Shown one piece after another: positions 35,806 through 43,427 of a stretch of 64,000 nucleotides of DNA (its first letter is position 1; each line of letters opens with the position of its first letter). A program made the position numbers and the translations under genes. Source of the DNA: Rhodoferax sp. (GTDB taxonomy: Bacteria > Pseudomonadota > Gammaproteobacteria > Burkholderiales > Burkholderiaceae_C); NCBI GenBank assembly GCA_031291305.1, contig JARLJH010000006.1, forward strand, positions 25,512 through 89,511, written 5' to 3'. Below the pieces are notes generated by a model. It was not told where the DNA came from. It saw only the letters and a list, made by a program, of their open reading frames with translations, and did not search any database.

Positions 35806-36672
35806 TTAACCCCAACTATCGTCAGATCCACCCCCTGAATCCCAGGAAGCGCTGTCGCTGATTCCAAAATCGTTGCCACCCATGTCATCGGCTGGAAGGT
35901 TCCAGTTGTTGCTCAAGTTGTCGGTAAAACTGGTCTGGCTAGGCAAGACTTGGCCCGCGTTGGTTTGCCCACCATCGGTGAAATGGTGCATCAAAGCTTC
36001 GCCTGCCACCATGCCCGCACCCAAAGCGGCACCAGTGGCCAGGCCACCCATGATGCCCGATCCGAGGCCCGAACCACCCATGCCCATTGGCGCCACACCA
36101 CCACTCATACCCGCGCCGAAAGGTTGCGCAGCGCCCTGATTGCCAAAGCCCCCCGGATAGTAAGGCACGGGTGCGTTTGTTCGCTGTTGCATGAACCGCA
36201 TGGCAAACAGGATGAACGCCAGCAAACCCATACCGCCCAATATCAGCCCCCAGGGCAAACCGCGACTGGGAGCCGAGCCGCCAGTAAGGCTGACTTGCTG
36301 ACCCATCGGGCTAGTCGTCACCGGATTCATTGGAGCGCGGGAAGACTCGATCAGCGTCTTGAGGCTACTCACAGCCTGGGGCTTGGCAAAGGGCAAACCG
36401 GGTTGCAAGCGTTCAGCGGTGACGAGTTCGGCTCTCGCAGGGGTGAGTTTGCCCTGCTTGGCCAGTAGCTCAGCCTCTGCGAAGTGGGCCTTGGCACTAT
36501 TGGGGTGCGCCTTAAGCACCTGGTCCATCATGTCCTGCGCCTCGATATAACGACCGGCCTGCGCGGCCTGATAAACCTCGTGCATAGTGGGCTCCGCAGC
36601 GGCCATCGCCGACACGCTGGTGAAGGCGGCTGCCACAAAAAAACTCACGCCGAGTAAAACTTTCTTCAACAT
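35806..36672 (-). CDS. Exported TPR and Gly-rich membrane protein, unknown function
   Basis: 288-aa protein. The start at 36672 (MLKKVLLGVSFF, preceded by GGAGATCG) gives a signal peptide ending near AMAAA. A TPR-like helical pair follows (MHEVYQAAQAGRYIEAQDMM then SAKAHFAEAELLAKQGKL, residues ~30-85). A membrane helix lies near residue 145, then a long Gly/Met-rich stretch with glycine-zipper character (GSGIMGGLATGAALGAGMVA), and an acidic tail ending GGGSDDSWG. The order resembles Tim44-like or TPM-type Gly-rich proteins but I cannot name a family. It is 52 bp upstream of the Skp-like gene, same strand, possibly an operon. Confidence 0.75.
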   Translation of the reverse strand: MLKKVLLGVSFFVAAAFTSVSAMAAAEPTMHEVYQAAQAGRYIEAQDMMDQVLKAHPNSAKAHFAEAELLAKQGKLTPARAELVTAERLQPGLPFAKPQAVSSLKTLIESSRAPMNPVTTSPMGQQVSLTGGSAPSRGLPWGLILGGMGLLAFILFAMRFMQQRTNAPVPYYPGGFGNQGAAQPFGAGMSGGVAPMGMGGSGLGSGIMGGLATGAALGAGMVAGEALMHHFTDGGQTNAGQVLPSQTSFTDNLSNNWNLPADDMGGNDFGISDSASWDSGGGSDDSWG

Positions 36673-36713
36673 GACCGATCTCCTGGTTTGATCTGGGTAA
36701 AGCATTTACTACA

Positions 36714-36763
36714 AAATATATAGCTATAAGCCATTTTAAAATATGGGCTAGAAGATACTTTTA
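36714..36763 (+). repeat. Short AT-rich dispersed repeat, copy 9
   Basis: ATATATAGCTATAAGCCATT then AAAATATGGGCTAGAAGATA. It lies upstream of both the Gly-rich protein gene (minus) and the Pal-like gene (plus); the remaining ~240 bp to 37002 holds no gene. Confidence 0.75.
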
Positions 36764-37002
36764 TCAAAATGATTGTCATCAGTACATTCAAGGATCAAGC
36801 ACCTTGACAAACACCACACCGTCATGGTGCGGCAACAGACTTAGGCAAGACTTAACTTGGTATACGATGCACGACAAGGGTGTTTTAAGAATCGCCTAAG
36901 CTAGAGTTTCCATACTGTGTCCGGCTCTCTCGCAAGGCTTGTTTGACGATCGTCTGCACCCAGAAACGTAGAAACCAAAGCCACTTTTTTCAGGAATACA
37001 AC

Positions 37003-37548
37003 ATGCTTCATTCGTACCGCTTCGCACTGACCGCCACTTTGGTGAGCTCAGCTTTTCTTGCCGCCTGCTCCAGCACACCATTGACACCACCCGCTCCTGT
37101 GACGACAGCCACTCCCGCGCCCGTGACGAATCAGGCCAATACCCAGCCCGCGCCCCCAGCCAATTTGGCGGTCAAGCAGGTCCCCCCTTATCTGGATCCG
37201 CAAAACCCGCTGGCCAAAGAGCGCAGTGTTTACTTCGATTACGACAAATCTGAGATCGCCAGCAAGTTCGACGGTCTGGTGCAATTGCACGGTAACTTCC
37301 TGGCCAGCCATCCGGACGTGGCCATCAAAATTGCAGGCAATACCGATGAACGCGGTGGTTCCGAATACAACTTGGCGCTTGGCCAAAAGCGGGCTGATAC
37401 TGTGGCCAAGGCGTTGAAGATTCTGGGGGTCAAAGACCAACAGATCGAAACCATCAGCTATGGCAAGGAAAAACCCCGCAACCCTGGGCATGATGAAGCG
37501 GCTTATGCCGAAAACCGCCGGGCCGATCTGGTTTATCCCGGCAACTGA
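37003..37548 (+). CDS. Pal-like OmpA-family lipoprotein
   Basis: 181-aa outer-membrane lipoprotein. From ATG 37003 it has a lipoprotein signal (FLAAC lipobox, Cys near residue 22), a Pro/Thr-rich spacer to residue ~60, and an OmpA/Pal peptidoglycan-binding domain: YFDYDKSEI, GNTDERGGSEYNLALGQKRA (with the meso-DAP-binding Asp and Arg), and the final ENRRADLVY. It closely resembles Pal, but no tol genes adjoin it, so it may be a paralogue. The open frame to 36943 has no signal peptide. Confidence 0.88.
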   Translation: MLHSYRFALTATLVSSAFLAACSSTPLTPPAPVTTATPAPVTNQANTQPAPPANLAVKQVPPYLDPQNPLAKERSVYFDYDKSEIASKFDGLVQLHGNFLASHPDVAIKIAGNTDERGGSEYNLALGQKRADTVAKALKILGVKDQQIETISYGKEKPRNPGHDEAAYAENRRADLVYPGN

Positions 37549-37703
37549 CAACCAGCAGAGCGGGCTGTGAACAGCTCGCCGCCAGCTCAGGGCTCGTCAA
37601 GGAATAAGTTGGACATTTTGACGGTCAGATTTGGGAAGCAGCGCTGAGCGCCATACCCCCAAAGATGACCAGGCAAAAGTACAAGTTATTGCTTTGCGAG
37701 CCC

Positions 37704-38324
37704 TTAGTTACGCTCCAGCGTGTTGCCCGATTTTTTCACCGGGTCACCCACCTTGAAACCTGGGTCTTGCGCAAAATCAAACTTGGCAGTGCCTCCATCG
37801 GTGTAGGTCACGCTGACTTGCCAGACTTTGGTGGTATTCATGTTTTCTTGCACTTTCTTGCCTGCATAAGCACCGCCTGCCGCACCAGCAATGGTGGCCA
37901 GATCCTTGCCCATGCCACCACCAATCTGGTGACCCAGCACGGCACCAGCGACCCCCCCAGCGATCAAGCCCACTGCATTGCTGTCACCTTGTTTGTCGAC
38001 CACATGCACTGCCGTCACCTTGCCACAGTCGGCGCAAGCCGCCGCCGAGGACTTGGTGCTGTAGGTACCTTTGCGCAGGGAGGCCAATGCCTTGTCATAC
38101 ACGCTCAGCGCATCGCGGCGACATTGCAGTCGGGCTTCGGACGATGATTCATCGGCACAGAGCTTCTTGTCGGCGTCATAGCGTGCTTTGGCGGTTTGCT
38201 TGGTTTCTACCGCCGGATCCGACGACCAAGTGGTTTGCGCTAACACGTGGTCGCTGACCAGCATCACCAAAAGAGCGCTGGGCAAAGCGAGTGCAAGACG
38301 TTGAAAACGGTGTTTACTTAGCAT
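37704..38324 (-). CDS. Glycine-zipper envelope protein (SlyB-like)
   Basis: 206-aa exported protein. The start at 38324 (MLSKHRFQRL) gives a signal peptide ending near HVLAQ. The middle holds a Cys-containing segment (KKLCADESSSEARLQCRRDA, then ACADCGK). A glycine-zipper 2TM domain (GLIAGGVAGAVLGHQIGGG, then AGAAGGAYAGK) spans residues ~125-165. The C-terminal strand pair (WQVSVTYTDGG, FDFAQDP) is common in this group. It stands alone, divergent from ilvE. Confidence 0.8.
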   Translation of the reverse strand: MLSKHRFQRLALALPSALLVMLVSDHVLAQTTWSSDPAVETKQTAKARYDADKKLCADESSSEARLQCRRDALSVYDKALASLRKGTYSTKSSAAACADCGKVTAVHVVDKQGDSNAVGLIAGGVAGAVLGHQIGGGMGKDLATIAGAAGGAYAGKKVQENMNTTKVWQVSVTYTDGGTAKFDFAQDPGFKVGDPVKKSGNTLERN

Positions 38325-38515
38325 GAAGTTCTCCAGAACAGATTGATTGAGTGGCATAGCCAAAACCTGCGAGGATAACGGCAACCACGAAAGTTTCACA
38401 CATCCAAATGTGACAAAACGTGTCCAAGTCTGAGACCACGCGTGGTCGCAGGTGCGACTTACTTAGAATGTACGATTTGACCTTCAGCAATGCGCTGACT
38501 TACGAGGAAAAACCG

Positions 38516-39466
38516 ATGAGCCCCCTACCCCCTTCGATGTCTGACCGTGACGGCAAAATTTGGATGGACGGTCAGATGGTGGACTGGCGCGATGCCAAGA
38601 TCCATGTACTGACTCACACGCTGCATTACGGCTGCGGTGCTTTTGAAGGAGTCCGGGCTTACAACACGGTCAATGGCCCGGCAATTTTCCGCCTCGAAGA
38701 GCACACCGACCGGCTCTTCAACAGCGCCAAGATTCTGCGCATGAAGATTCCTTTCACCAAAGAAGAAGTCAACGAAGCGCAAAAAGCCGTCATCCGCGAG
38801 AACAAGCTCGATTCCGGCTACCTGCGCCCGCTGACCTGGATCGGCGACAAGAAGCTCGGTGTATCCCCCAAGGGCAACACCATTCATCTGATGGTGGCCG
38901 CCTGGCCGTGGGGCGCCTACTTGGGCGAAGAAGGCATGAAACGCGGCATCCGCGTGAAGATTTCCAGCTACACCCGCCACCACGTCAACATCACCATGAC
39001 ACAGGCCAAGGCGGTCAGCAACTACACCAACTCGATTTTGGCCAACATGGAAGCCACCGACGACGGCTACGATGAAGCCATGCTGCTGGATGCCAGCGGC
39101 TTCGTGTCTGAAGGCGCCGGTGAGAACCTGTTCATTGTGAAAGACGGCGTGGTCTACACACCCGATCTTTCAGCCGGTGCGCTCAACGGTATTACCCGCA
39201 ACACGGTGCTGCACATTTGCAAAGACCTGGGTCTGGACGTGGTGCAAAAACGCATCACCCGCGACGAGGTTTACATCGCCGATGAGGCCTTCTTCAGTGG
39301 CACTGCGGCTGAAATCACGCCGATCCGCGAGCTCGACCGCCTTGAACTCGGCAAGGGCGACTATGTGGGTAGCCGTGGCCCGATCACCGAGAAAATCCAG
39401 AGTGCATTCTTTGACATCGTCAATGGTCGCAACCCCAAGTACGCGCATTGGTTGACGAAAATCTGA
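38516..39466 (+). CDS. ilvE: Branched-chain amino acid aminotransferase
   Basis: PLP enzyme transaminating the 2-oxo acids of Leu, Ile and Val. From ATG 38516 (preceded by GAGGAAAA) it has 316 aa, the family size. Motifs: GCGAFEGVRAY near residue 42, the PLP-lysine region TQAKAVSNYTNSI near residue 160, and GFVSEGAGENLF near residue 196. The frame is open upstream to 38420 without homology. A zinc-finger protein and a heptosyltransferase follow on the same strand. Confidence 0.95.
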   Translation: MSPLPPSMSDRDGKIWMDGQMVDWRDAKIHVLTHTLHYGCGAFEGVRAYNTVNGPAIFRLEEHTDRLFNSAKILRMKIPFTKEEVNEAQKAVIRENKLDSGYLRPLTWIGDKKLGVSPKGNTIHLMVAAWPWGAYLGEEGMKRGIRVKISSYTRHHVNITMTQAKAVSNYTNSILANMEATDDGYDEAMLLDASGFVSEGAGENLFIVKDGVVYTPDLSAGALNGITRNTVLHICKDLGLDVVQKRITRDEVYIADEAFFSGTAAEITPIRELDRLELGKGDYVGSRGPITEKIQSAFFDIVNGRNPKYAHWLTKI

Positions 39467-39544
39467 AGCATTGCAGGACGGGCAGCTACGCGAAACAAAC
39501 CAGCTCGCCCCCAACTAACCAGACACCTTGCAACTCAAACTATC

Positions 39545-39748
39545 ATGACCAACGCCACCGTCGAACTCCTGGCCAAAGACCTCAACCATGAGGGTGAGGT
39601 TTACTGCCCCAGCCCTTTGGCGCATATGACGATCTGGAACACCCACCCAAAGGTGTATCTGGATGTAGGCCGCACCGGCCAAGCCAAGTGCCCTTACTGT
39701 GGCACGGTGTACAAACTCAAAGACGGCGAGCATTTCGCTGGCCACTGA
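39545..39748 (+). CDS. Small zf-CHCC zinc-finger protein
   Basis: 67-aa protein of the zf-CHCC family related to mitochondrial NDUFS6. Zinc ligands are the Cys in VYCPSP, a His (NTHPKVYLDV) and the CPYC pair. In many proteobacteria a gene of this kind sits beside ilvE and lipopolysaccharide heptosyltransferase genes, as here. The role is unproven. It ends 60 bp before the chosen waaF start. Confidence 0.88.
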   Translation: MTNATVELLAKDLNHEGEVYCPSPLAHMTIWNTHPKVYLDVGRTGQAKCPYCGTVYKLKDGEHFAGH

Positions 39749-39808
39749 CCCGTGCTGGGGGCAGACCTGACCCTCTCACGCGTTCCTTCACTATCTTCAA
39801 CGCATGCC

Positions 39809-40828
39809 GTGACGCGTTCGCTCATCGTTGCCCCTCAGTGGATTGGTGACGCGGTGATGACCGAGCCGCTGCTGCGACGCTTACACGCGCGGGGCGAGCG
39901 ACTCACTGTGGGCGCGCTGCCGTGGGTGGCTCCGGTATACCGCGCCATGCCACAAGTGGCCGAAGTCATTGAATTCCCTTTTGCACACGGCGGGCTGCAG
40001 CTGCGTGCTCGCAAACACTTGGCGCGGCAAGTAGGTGGCCAGTTTGATGTGGCCTACATCTGCCCCAACTCTTTGAAAAGTGCGCTGTTGCCGTTTCTGG
40101 CGGGCATTCCGAAACGCGTCGGGTACTTGGGCGAGGCCCGTGTTGGCCTGCTGACGCACCGCCTGAAAAATCCACCCAAAGGCCAGCGCCCGCCGATGGT
40201 GGCGTTTTATTCGGCACTCAGCGGAGAAACGGATATTGACCAGGACAGGCCGCAGTTGCAACTGGACGCCGCCATGGCCGATGCAACGGTGCGCGAGTTG
40301 GGTTTGCAACGTGGCCACTACCACGTGATGGCCCCAGGCGCAGAGTATGGCCCTGCTAAACGCTGGCCCACCAGCCACTTCGCCGAACTGGCGCGTCAAC
40401 TGGCTCTGCCCGTGGTGTTGCTGGGTTCAGACAAAGAAGCTGACTTGTGTGCCGAAATTGAACAAGCTTGTCCAAGCGCCAACGCCGCTGGGTCCATCCC
40501 CCTGCCGCACATCATCAATCTGGCAGGAAAAACATCTCTAGCTCAAGCTTTATGCGTGATAAGCGCTACAAAAAGCATTGTGAGCAATGACTCTGGATTG
40601 ATGCATGTGGCGGCCGGTTTTGGCGTGCCGCAGGTAGCCATTTTTGGCTCCAGCAGCCCGCTGCACACGCCGCCACTTAATCAGGCCGCCCATGTGCTGT
40701 GGCTCAAGAATGACCCTAGCTACCAACCACCACTGGATTGCGCTCCGTGTTTCGAGCGCGTCTGCCCGCTGGGGCACACACGTTGTCTGAACGACATCTC
40801 GGCTGCGCACGTGATTTCGCTTTTGTAG
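39809..40828 (+). CDS. waaF: Lipopolysaccharide heptosyltransferase II
   Basis: GT9-family glycosyltransferase adding the second heptose to the LPS inner core at the cytoplasmic face. Motifs: IVAPQWIGDAVMTEPLL at the N-terminus, the acceptor-side APGAEYGPAKRWP near residue 177, SNDSGLMHVAAGFG near residue 260, and a C-terminal cysteine cluster (CAPCFERVCPLGHTRCL). Two GTG starts are possible, 39752 and 39809; the latter begins directly at the conserved domain (339 aa). Residues ~241-256 are encoded by a dispersed-repeat copy, and the stop codon TAG lies in a second copy. Confidence 0.93.
   Translation: MTRSLIVAPQWIGDAVMTEPLLRRLHARGERLTVGALPWVAPVYRAMPQVAEVIEFPFAHGGLQLRARKHLARQVGGQFDVAYICPNSLKSALLPFLAGIPKRVGYLGEARVGLLTHRLKNPPKGQRPPMVAFYSALSGETDIDQDRPQLQLDAAMADATVRELGLQRGHYHVMAPGAEYGPAKRWPTSHFAELARQLALPVVLLGSDKEADLCAEIEQACPSANAAGSIPLPHIINLAGKTSLAQALCVISATKSIVSNDSGLMHVAAGFGVPQVAIFGSSSPLHTPPLNQAAHVLWLKNDPSYQPPLDCAPCFERVCPLGHTRCLNDISAAHVISLL
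40531..40575 (+). repeat. Dispersed repeat inside waaF, copy 10
   Basis: ATCTCTAGCTCAAGCTTTAT then GATAAGCGCTACAAAAAGCA, in frame. It has strikingly lower GC than the rest of the gene. Confidence 0.6.
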
Positions 40829-40867
40829 CAACTCAGGCAGTACAGGCAAGGGCTGGAAGCCAATTTT
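40820..40867 (+). repeat. Short dispersed repeat at the waaF stop, copy 11
   Basis: TTTTGTAGCAACTCAGG then GCAAGGGCTGGAAGCCAATT. The waaF TAG stop is the TAG of the element's TAGC motif. Confidence 0.7.
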
Positions 40868-40870
40868 CCC

Positions 40871-40921
40871 AAAAAAGAAGCCACCCGAGGGTGGCTTTTA
40901 AAGGTTCCCCCGAAGGGGAAC
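40871..40921 (+). terminator. Terminator after waaF plus a second hairpin
   Basis: AGCCACCC (40879-40886) pairs with GGGTGGCT (40889-40896) around a 2-nt loop, followed by TTT and preceded by an A-run, so it could act in both directions. A second hairpin, GTTCCCC/GGGGAAC (40904-40921), follows at once. Confidence 0.75.
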
Positions 40922-41099
40922 GTCGTTGGAAACCTTGCAAATTTGAAAACTGCGTTGAAAACCTATCCCATATTTTTTGCTTCATCGCTGTGACAGCAGC
41001 GGAAGCAACTGTAATGGCCTCTTGAAAGTTTGGGTATCCCCCATTTGGGGGATATTGGCGGGTTTTTTCAAGAAAACCCGCATTTTTTGCAAGGAAATG

Positions 41100-42446
41100 T
41101 TAGTTTTTTGGCGACTGCAGAGGCAATTCGATGACGAAACAGGCCCCCCCCTCGGGTCTGCCCACACAAAATACCCGCCCGCCATGGCGTTCGGCAATGG
41201 ATTTCACCAGCGCCAAACCCAAGCCGACACCGCCGTCACGCTCGGTGGCGCCGGGCAGGCGGTAAAACGGCTCGAAAATGCGTTCCCGCAATTCGGGCGG
41301 CACGCCTGGGCCACGATCACAGACCCGAATTTCTACATGCTGCGACGTTTGACACAAGCTAAGCGTGATCTCGCCAGCAGCATATCGACGCGCATTTTCC
41401 AGCAGGTTGCGCACCGCGCGGCGCAGTAACTTATTCACGCCTTGAACTGCCAGTTCTTGCGACGCCATAGCGTCTGCCGAAGGAGGCAAACCGGGCTGTA
41501 CATCGAGATCGGCATCAACACGAGCACATTCCTCGGCAGCCAGCCCCACCAGATCAACCGATTCCACTGTGCCCAGGTCGCTCTCACGCGCATCGAGTCG
41601 GCTGGCCAGCAGGATTTCCTCAATCAACTGATCCAATTCATTGATGTTGCGGGCGATCTCGCTCTTGAAGGCGGTCGAGGCGCCGGGGCCCAACAGTTCC
41701 AGCCCCATGCGAATACGGGTCAAGGGTGAGCGCAATTCATGCGAGGCATTGGCCAACAAAGACTTTTGCGAGGCCAGCAGTGCTTCATGCGACTTGACAA
41801 GGGTCTCAACCCGCTCTGCAGCATGGTTAAAGCGCTTGGCCAGAAAAGCGACTTCATCCGTGCCGACCTCTGGCACACGTGTGGACAAATCACCCTCGCC
41901 CCACTGCTGCACTCCGTCCTGCAGCCTCTCCAGACGCCGCGTCAGGGTACGCACAATCGGATAGGTGGCCAAAGCCACCGCCAAACCCACCCAGACCAAC
42001 ATCCATGCGAAGCCAAAAGGTGGCCGACTCCAGAAGGACGGTGGCGCCCGCGTCAACCGCATGCGCATGATATGTCCGTCATGCATGCGCACCAAAAATT
42101 CGGGGACAGAGGGACGGTCTGGGTCGACAGTTGGATTGGCGGCCACGCCCTCGGTAGGTTCTGGCACAGCAGGAACGGTCAAAGGGCCATTGGTTAGGGA
42201 AGCGGGTCCTGCGGGTGAGCGCCCCAGACGCTCAAGTTCATGCAGTCCTTCCCAAGGGCGCTCTTCGCCCTCTGCGCTCCGGTGTGAGCGCCCACGCCCA
42301 ATGATCTGCCCGGCTTCGTTGCGTACCACCACATCACGCAAGGGAGGTTCAGCCGCCAAGCGCCAGATCCAGCCCACCAGCAAGATCAGCACAGCCAGGG
42401 CCATGACCACGGCCAGCCAGATGCGAATGTAGAGTTTTTGGAACAT
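41100..42446 (-). CDS. RstB/CpxA-like sensor histidine kinase
   Basis: 448-aa inner-membrane kinase. The first helix is at residues ~8-30. The periplasmic region of ~115 residues is Pro-rich (TVPAVPEPTEGVAANPTVDP). A second helix lies near residue 150, then HAMP, HisKA with the His in NASHELRSPLTR, and ATPase motifs ENARRYAAG, DRGPGVPPE and GVGLGLALVK. It is separated from its regulator gene by a 141-bp spacer that is almost wholly inverted repeat, unusual for such a pair. Confidence 0.92.
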   Translation of the reverse strand: MFQKLYIRIWLAVVMALAVLILLVGWIWRLAAEPPLRDVVVRNEAGQIIGRGRSHRSAEGEERPWEGLHELERLGRSPAGPASLTNGPLTVPAVPEPTEGVAANPTVDPDRPSVPEFLVRMHDGHIMRMRLTRAPPSFWSRPPFGFAWMLVWVGLAVALATYPIVRTLTRRLERLQDGVQQWGEGDLSTRVPEVGTDEVAFLAKRFNHAAERVETLVKSHEALLASQKSLLANASHELRSPLTRIRMGLELLGPGASTAFKSEIARNINELDQLIEEILLASRLDARESDLGTVESVDLVGLAAEECARVDADLDVQPGLPPSADAMASQELAVQGVNKLLRRAVRNLLENARRYAAGEITLSLCQTSQHVEIRVCDRGPGVPPELRERIFEPFYRLPGATERDGGVGLGLALVKSIAERHGGRVFCVGRPEGGACFVIELPLQSPKN

Positions 42447-42447
42447 T

Positions 42448-42591
42448 AGGGCTTATCCATGAATTGTGGGCAAGCCCTTAGGATGTGGCGAGGAATAACA
42501 CCCCTGTTTGCCCCGAGGAGTTGGGATGCGATGCCAGGCGCCCGAATCCGACAGGGCAAATGGGGAAAGTTATTTCTTGCCACATCCTTAG
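42448..42591. repeat. Inverted repeats between response regulator and kinase genes
   Basis: Two nested palindromic structures. AGGGCTT (42448-42454) pairs with AAGCCCT (42472-42478). Then an arm starting AGGATGTGGC (from 42480) pairs with GCCACATCCT (to 42589); pairing extends imperfectly over ~35 nt through GAATAAC/GTTATTTC and TTTGCC/GGGCAAA, around a ~40-nt loop. The stop codon of the regulator gene lies in the right arm. It may be a miniature mobile element or an RNA processing or attenuation site. Confidence 0.75.
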
Positions 42592-43295
42592 TCTTGTTGC
42601 CGGGCAAACACATAACCCACACCACGCACCGTCAGGATGCGTTTGGGCGCTTTGGCATCCACTTCAATGGCCGCCCGGATGCGACCCATGTGCACATCAA
42701 TCGAGCGGTCAAAGGCATCCAGCTCCCGGCCACGAACGGCCTCCATGATCTGGTCACGCGTGAGCACTCGGCCCGCGCGCTCAGCCAGCGCCACCAACAG
42801 GTCAAACTGGTAAGAGGTCAGCTCACAAGCCTGACCAGCTACGGTCACAACTCGAGCGTCCCGGTCAATATCGAGTGAGCCAAAACGCAACTGGCTGGTG
42901 GCGACAGGTTGAGCACCTTCCACATGACGGCGCAGCACAGCGCGAATGCGTGCCAGCAGTTCACGCGGCTCAAACGGCTTGGGCAGGTAGTCATCCGCAC
43001 CCATTTCGAGGCCAATGATGCGATCCATCGGGTCGCCCTTGGCGGTGAGCATAAGCACAGGCGTGGCAGCCAGTGCCCCCGGCAAGGCACGGATGCGGCG
43101 ACACACTTCCAGGCCGTCCATGTCGGGCAGCATCAAGTCCAGAACGACCAGATGTGGCGGGTTGTCCTGCAAAGCCGTCAGGCCAGATTTGGCATCACCA
43201 GCGTGCGCTACCGTGTAGCCCGACTGGCCCAGGTACTCGCACACCATGTGGGCCAGGCGGGCATCGTCTTCGATCATCAACAGGTGTTGGTTCAT
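42588..43295 (-). CDS. OmpR-family response regulator (RstA/CpxR-like)
   Basis: 235-aa regulator: receiver with IEDD, Asp53 in VLDLMLPD, Lys in PKPFEPREL; winged helix ending TVRGVGYVF. The TAA stop lies in the arm of the inverted repeat that separates it from the kinase gene. The pair resembles RstAB and CpxRA systems of the envelope; the signal is unknown. Confidence 0.93.
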   Translation of the reverse strand: MNQHLLMIEDDARLAHMVCEYLGQSGYTVAHAGDAKSGLTALQDNPPHLVVLDLMLPDMDGLEVCRRIRALPGALAATPVLMLTAKGDPMDRIIGLEMGADDYLPKPFEPRELLARIRAVLRRHVEGAQPVATSQLRFGSLDIDRDARVVTVAGQACELTSYQFDLLVALAERAGRVLTRDQIMEAVRGRELDAFDRSIDVHMGRIRAAIEVDAKAPKRILTVRGVGYVFARQQD

Positions 43296-43377
43296 GGAAT
43301 TCAGTCTAGCGGGTCAGCGCATCAAAGGCTTGAAGCACGCGTAAAGTTAGGTAAATGCACATTCGTAAATACTATGT

Positions 43378-43427
43378 TATCCAGAGCTACATGCCTTCTA
43401 TTTATAAGGGCTAGAAGCGGATTTTGT
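43378..43427 (+). repeat. Short dispersed repeat at the ampG end, copy 12
   Basis: CCAGAGCTACATGCCTTCTA then TTTATAAGGGCTAGAAGCGG. Read on the minus strand it encodes the last residues and the TAG stop of the ampG-like gene. Confidence 0.75.
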
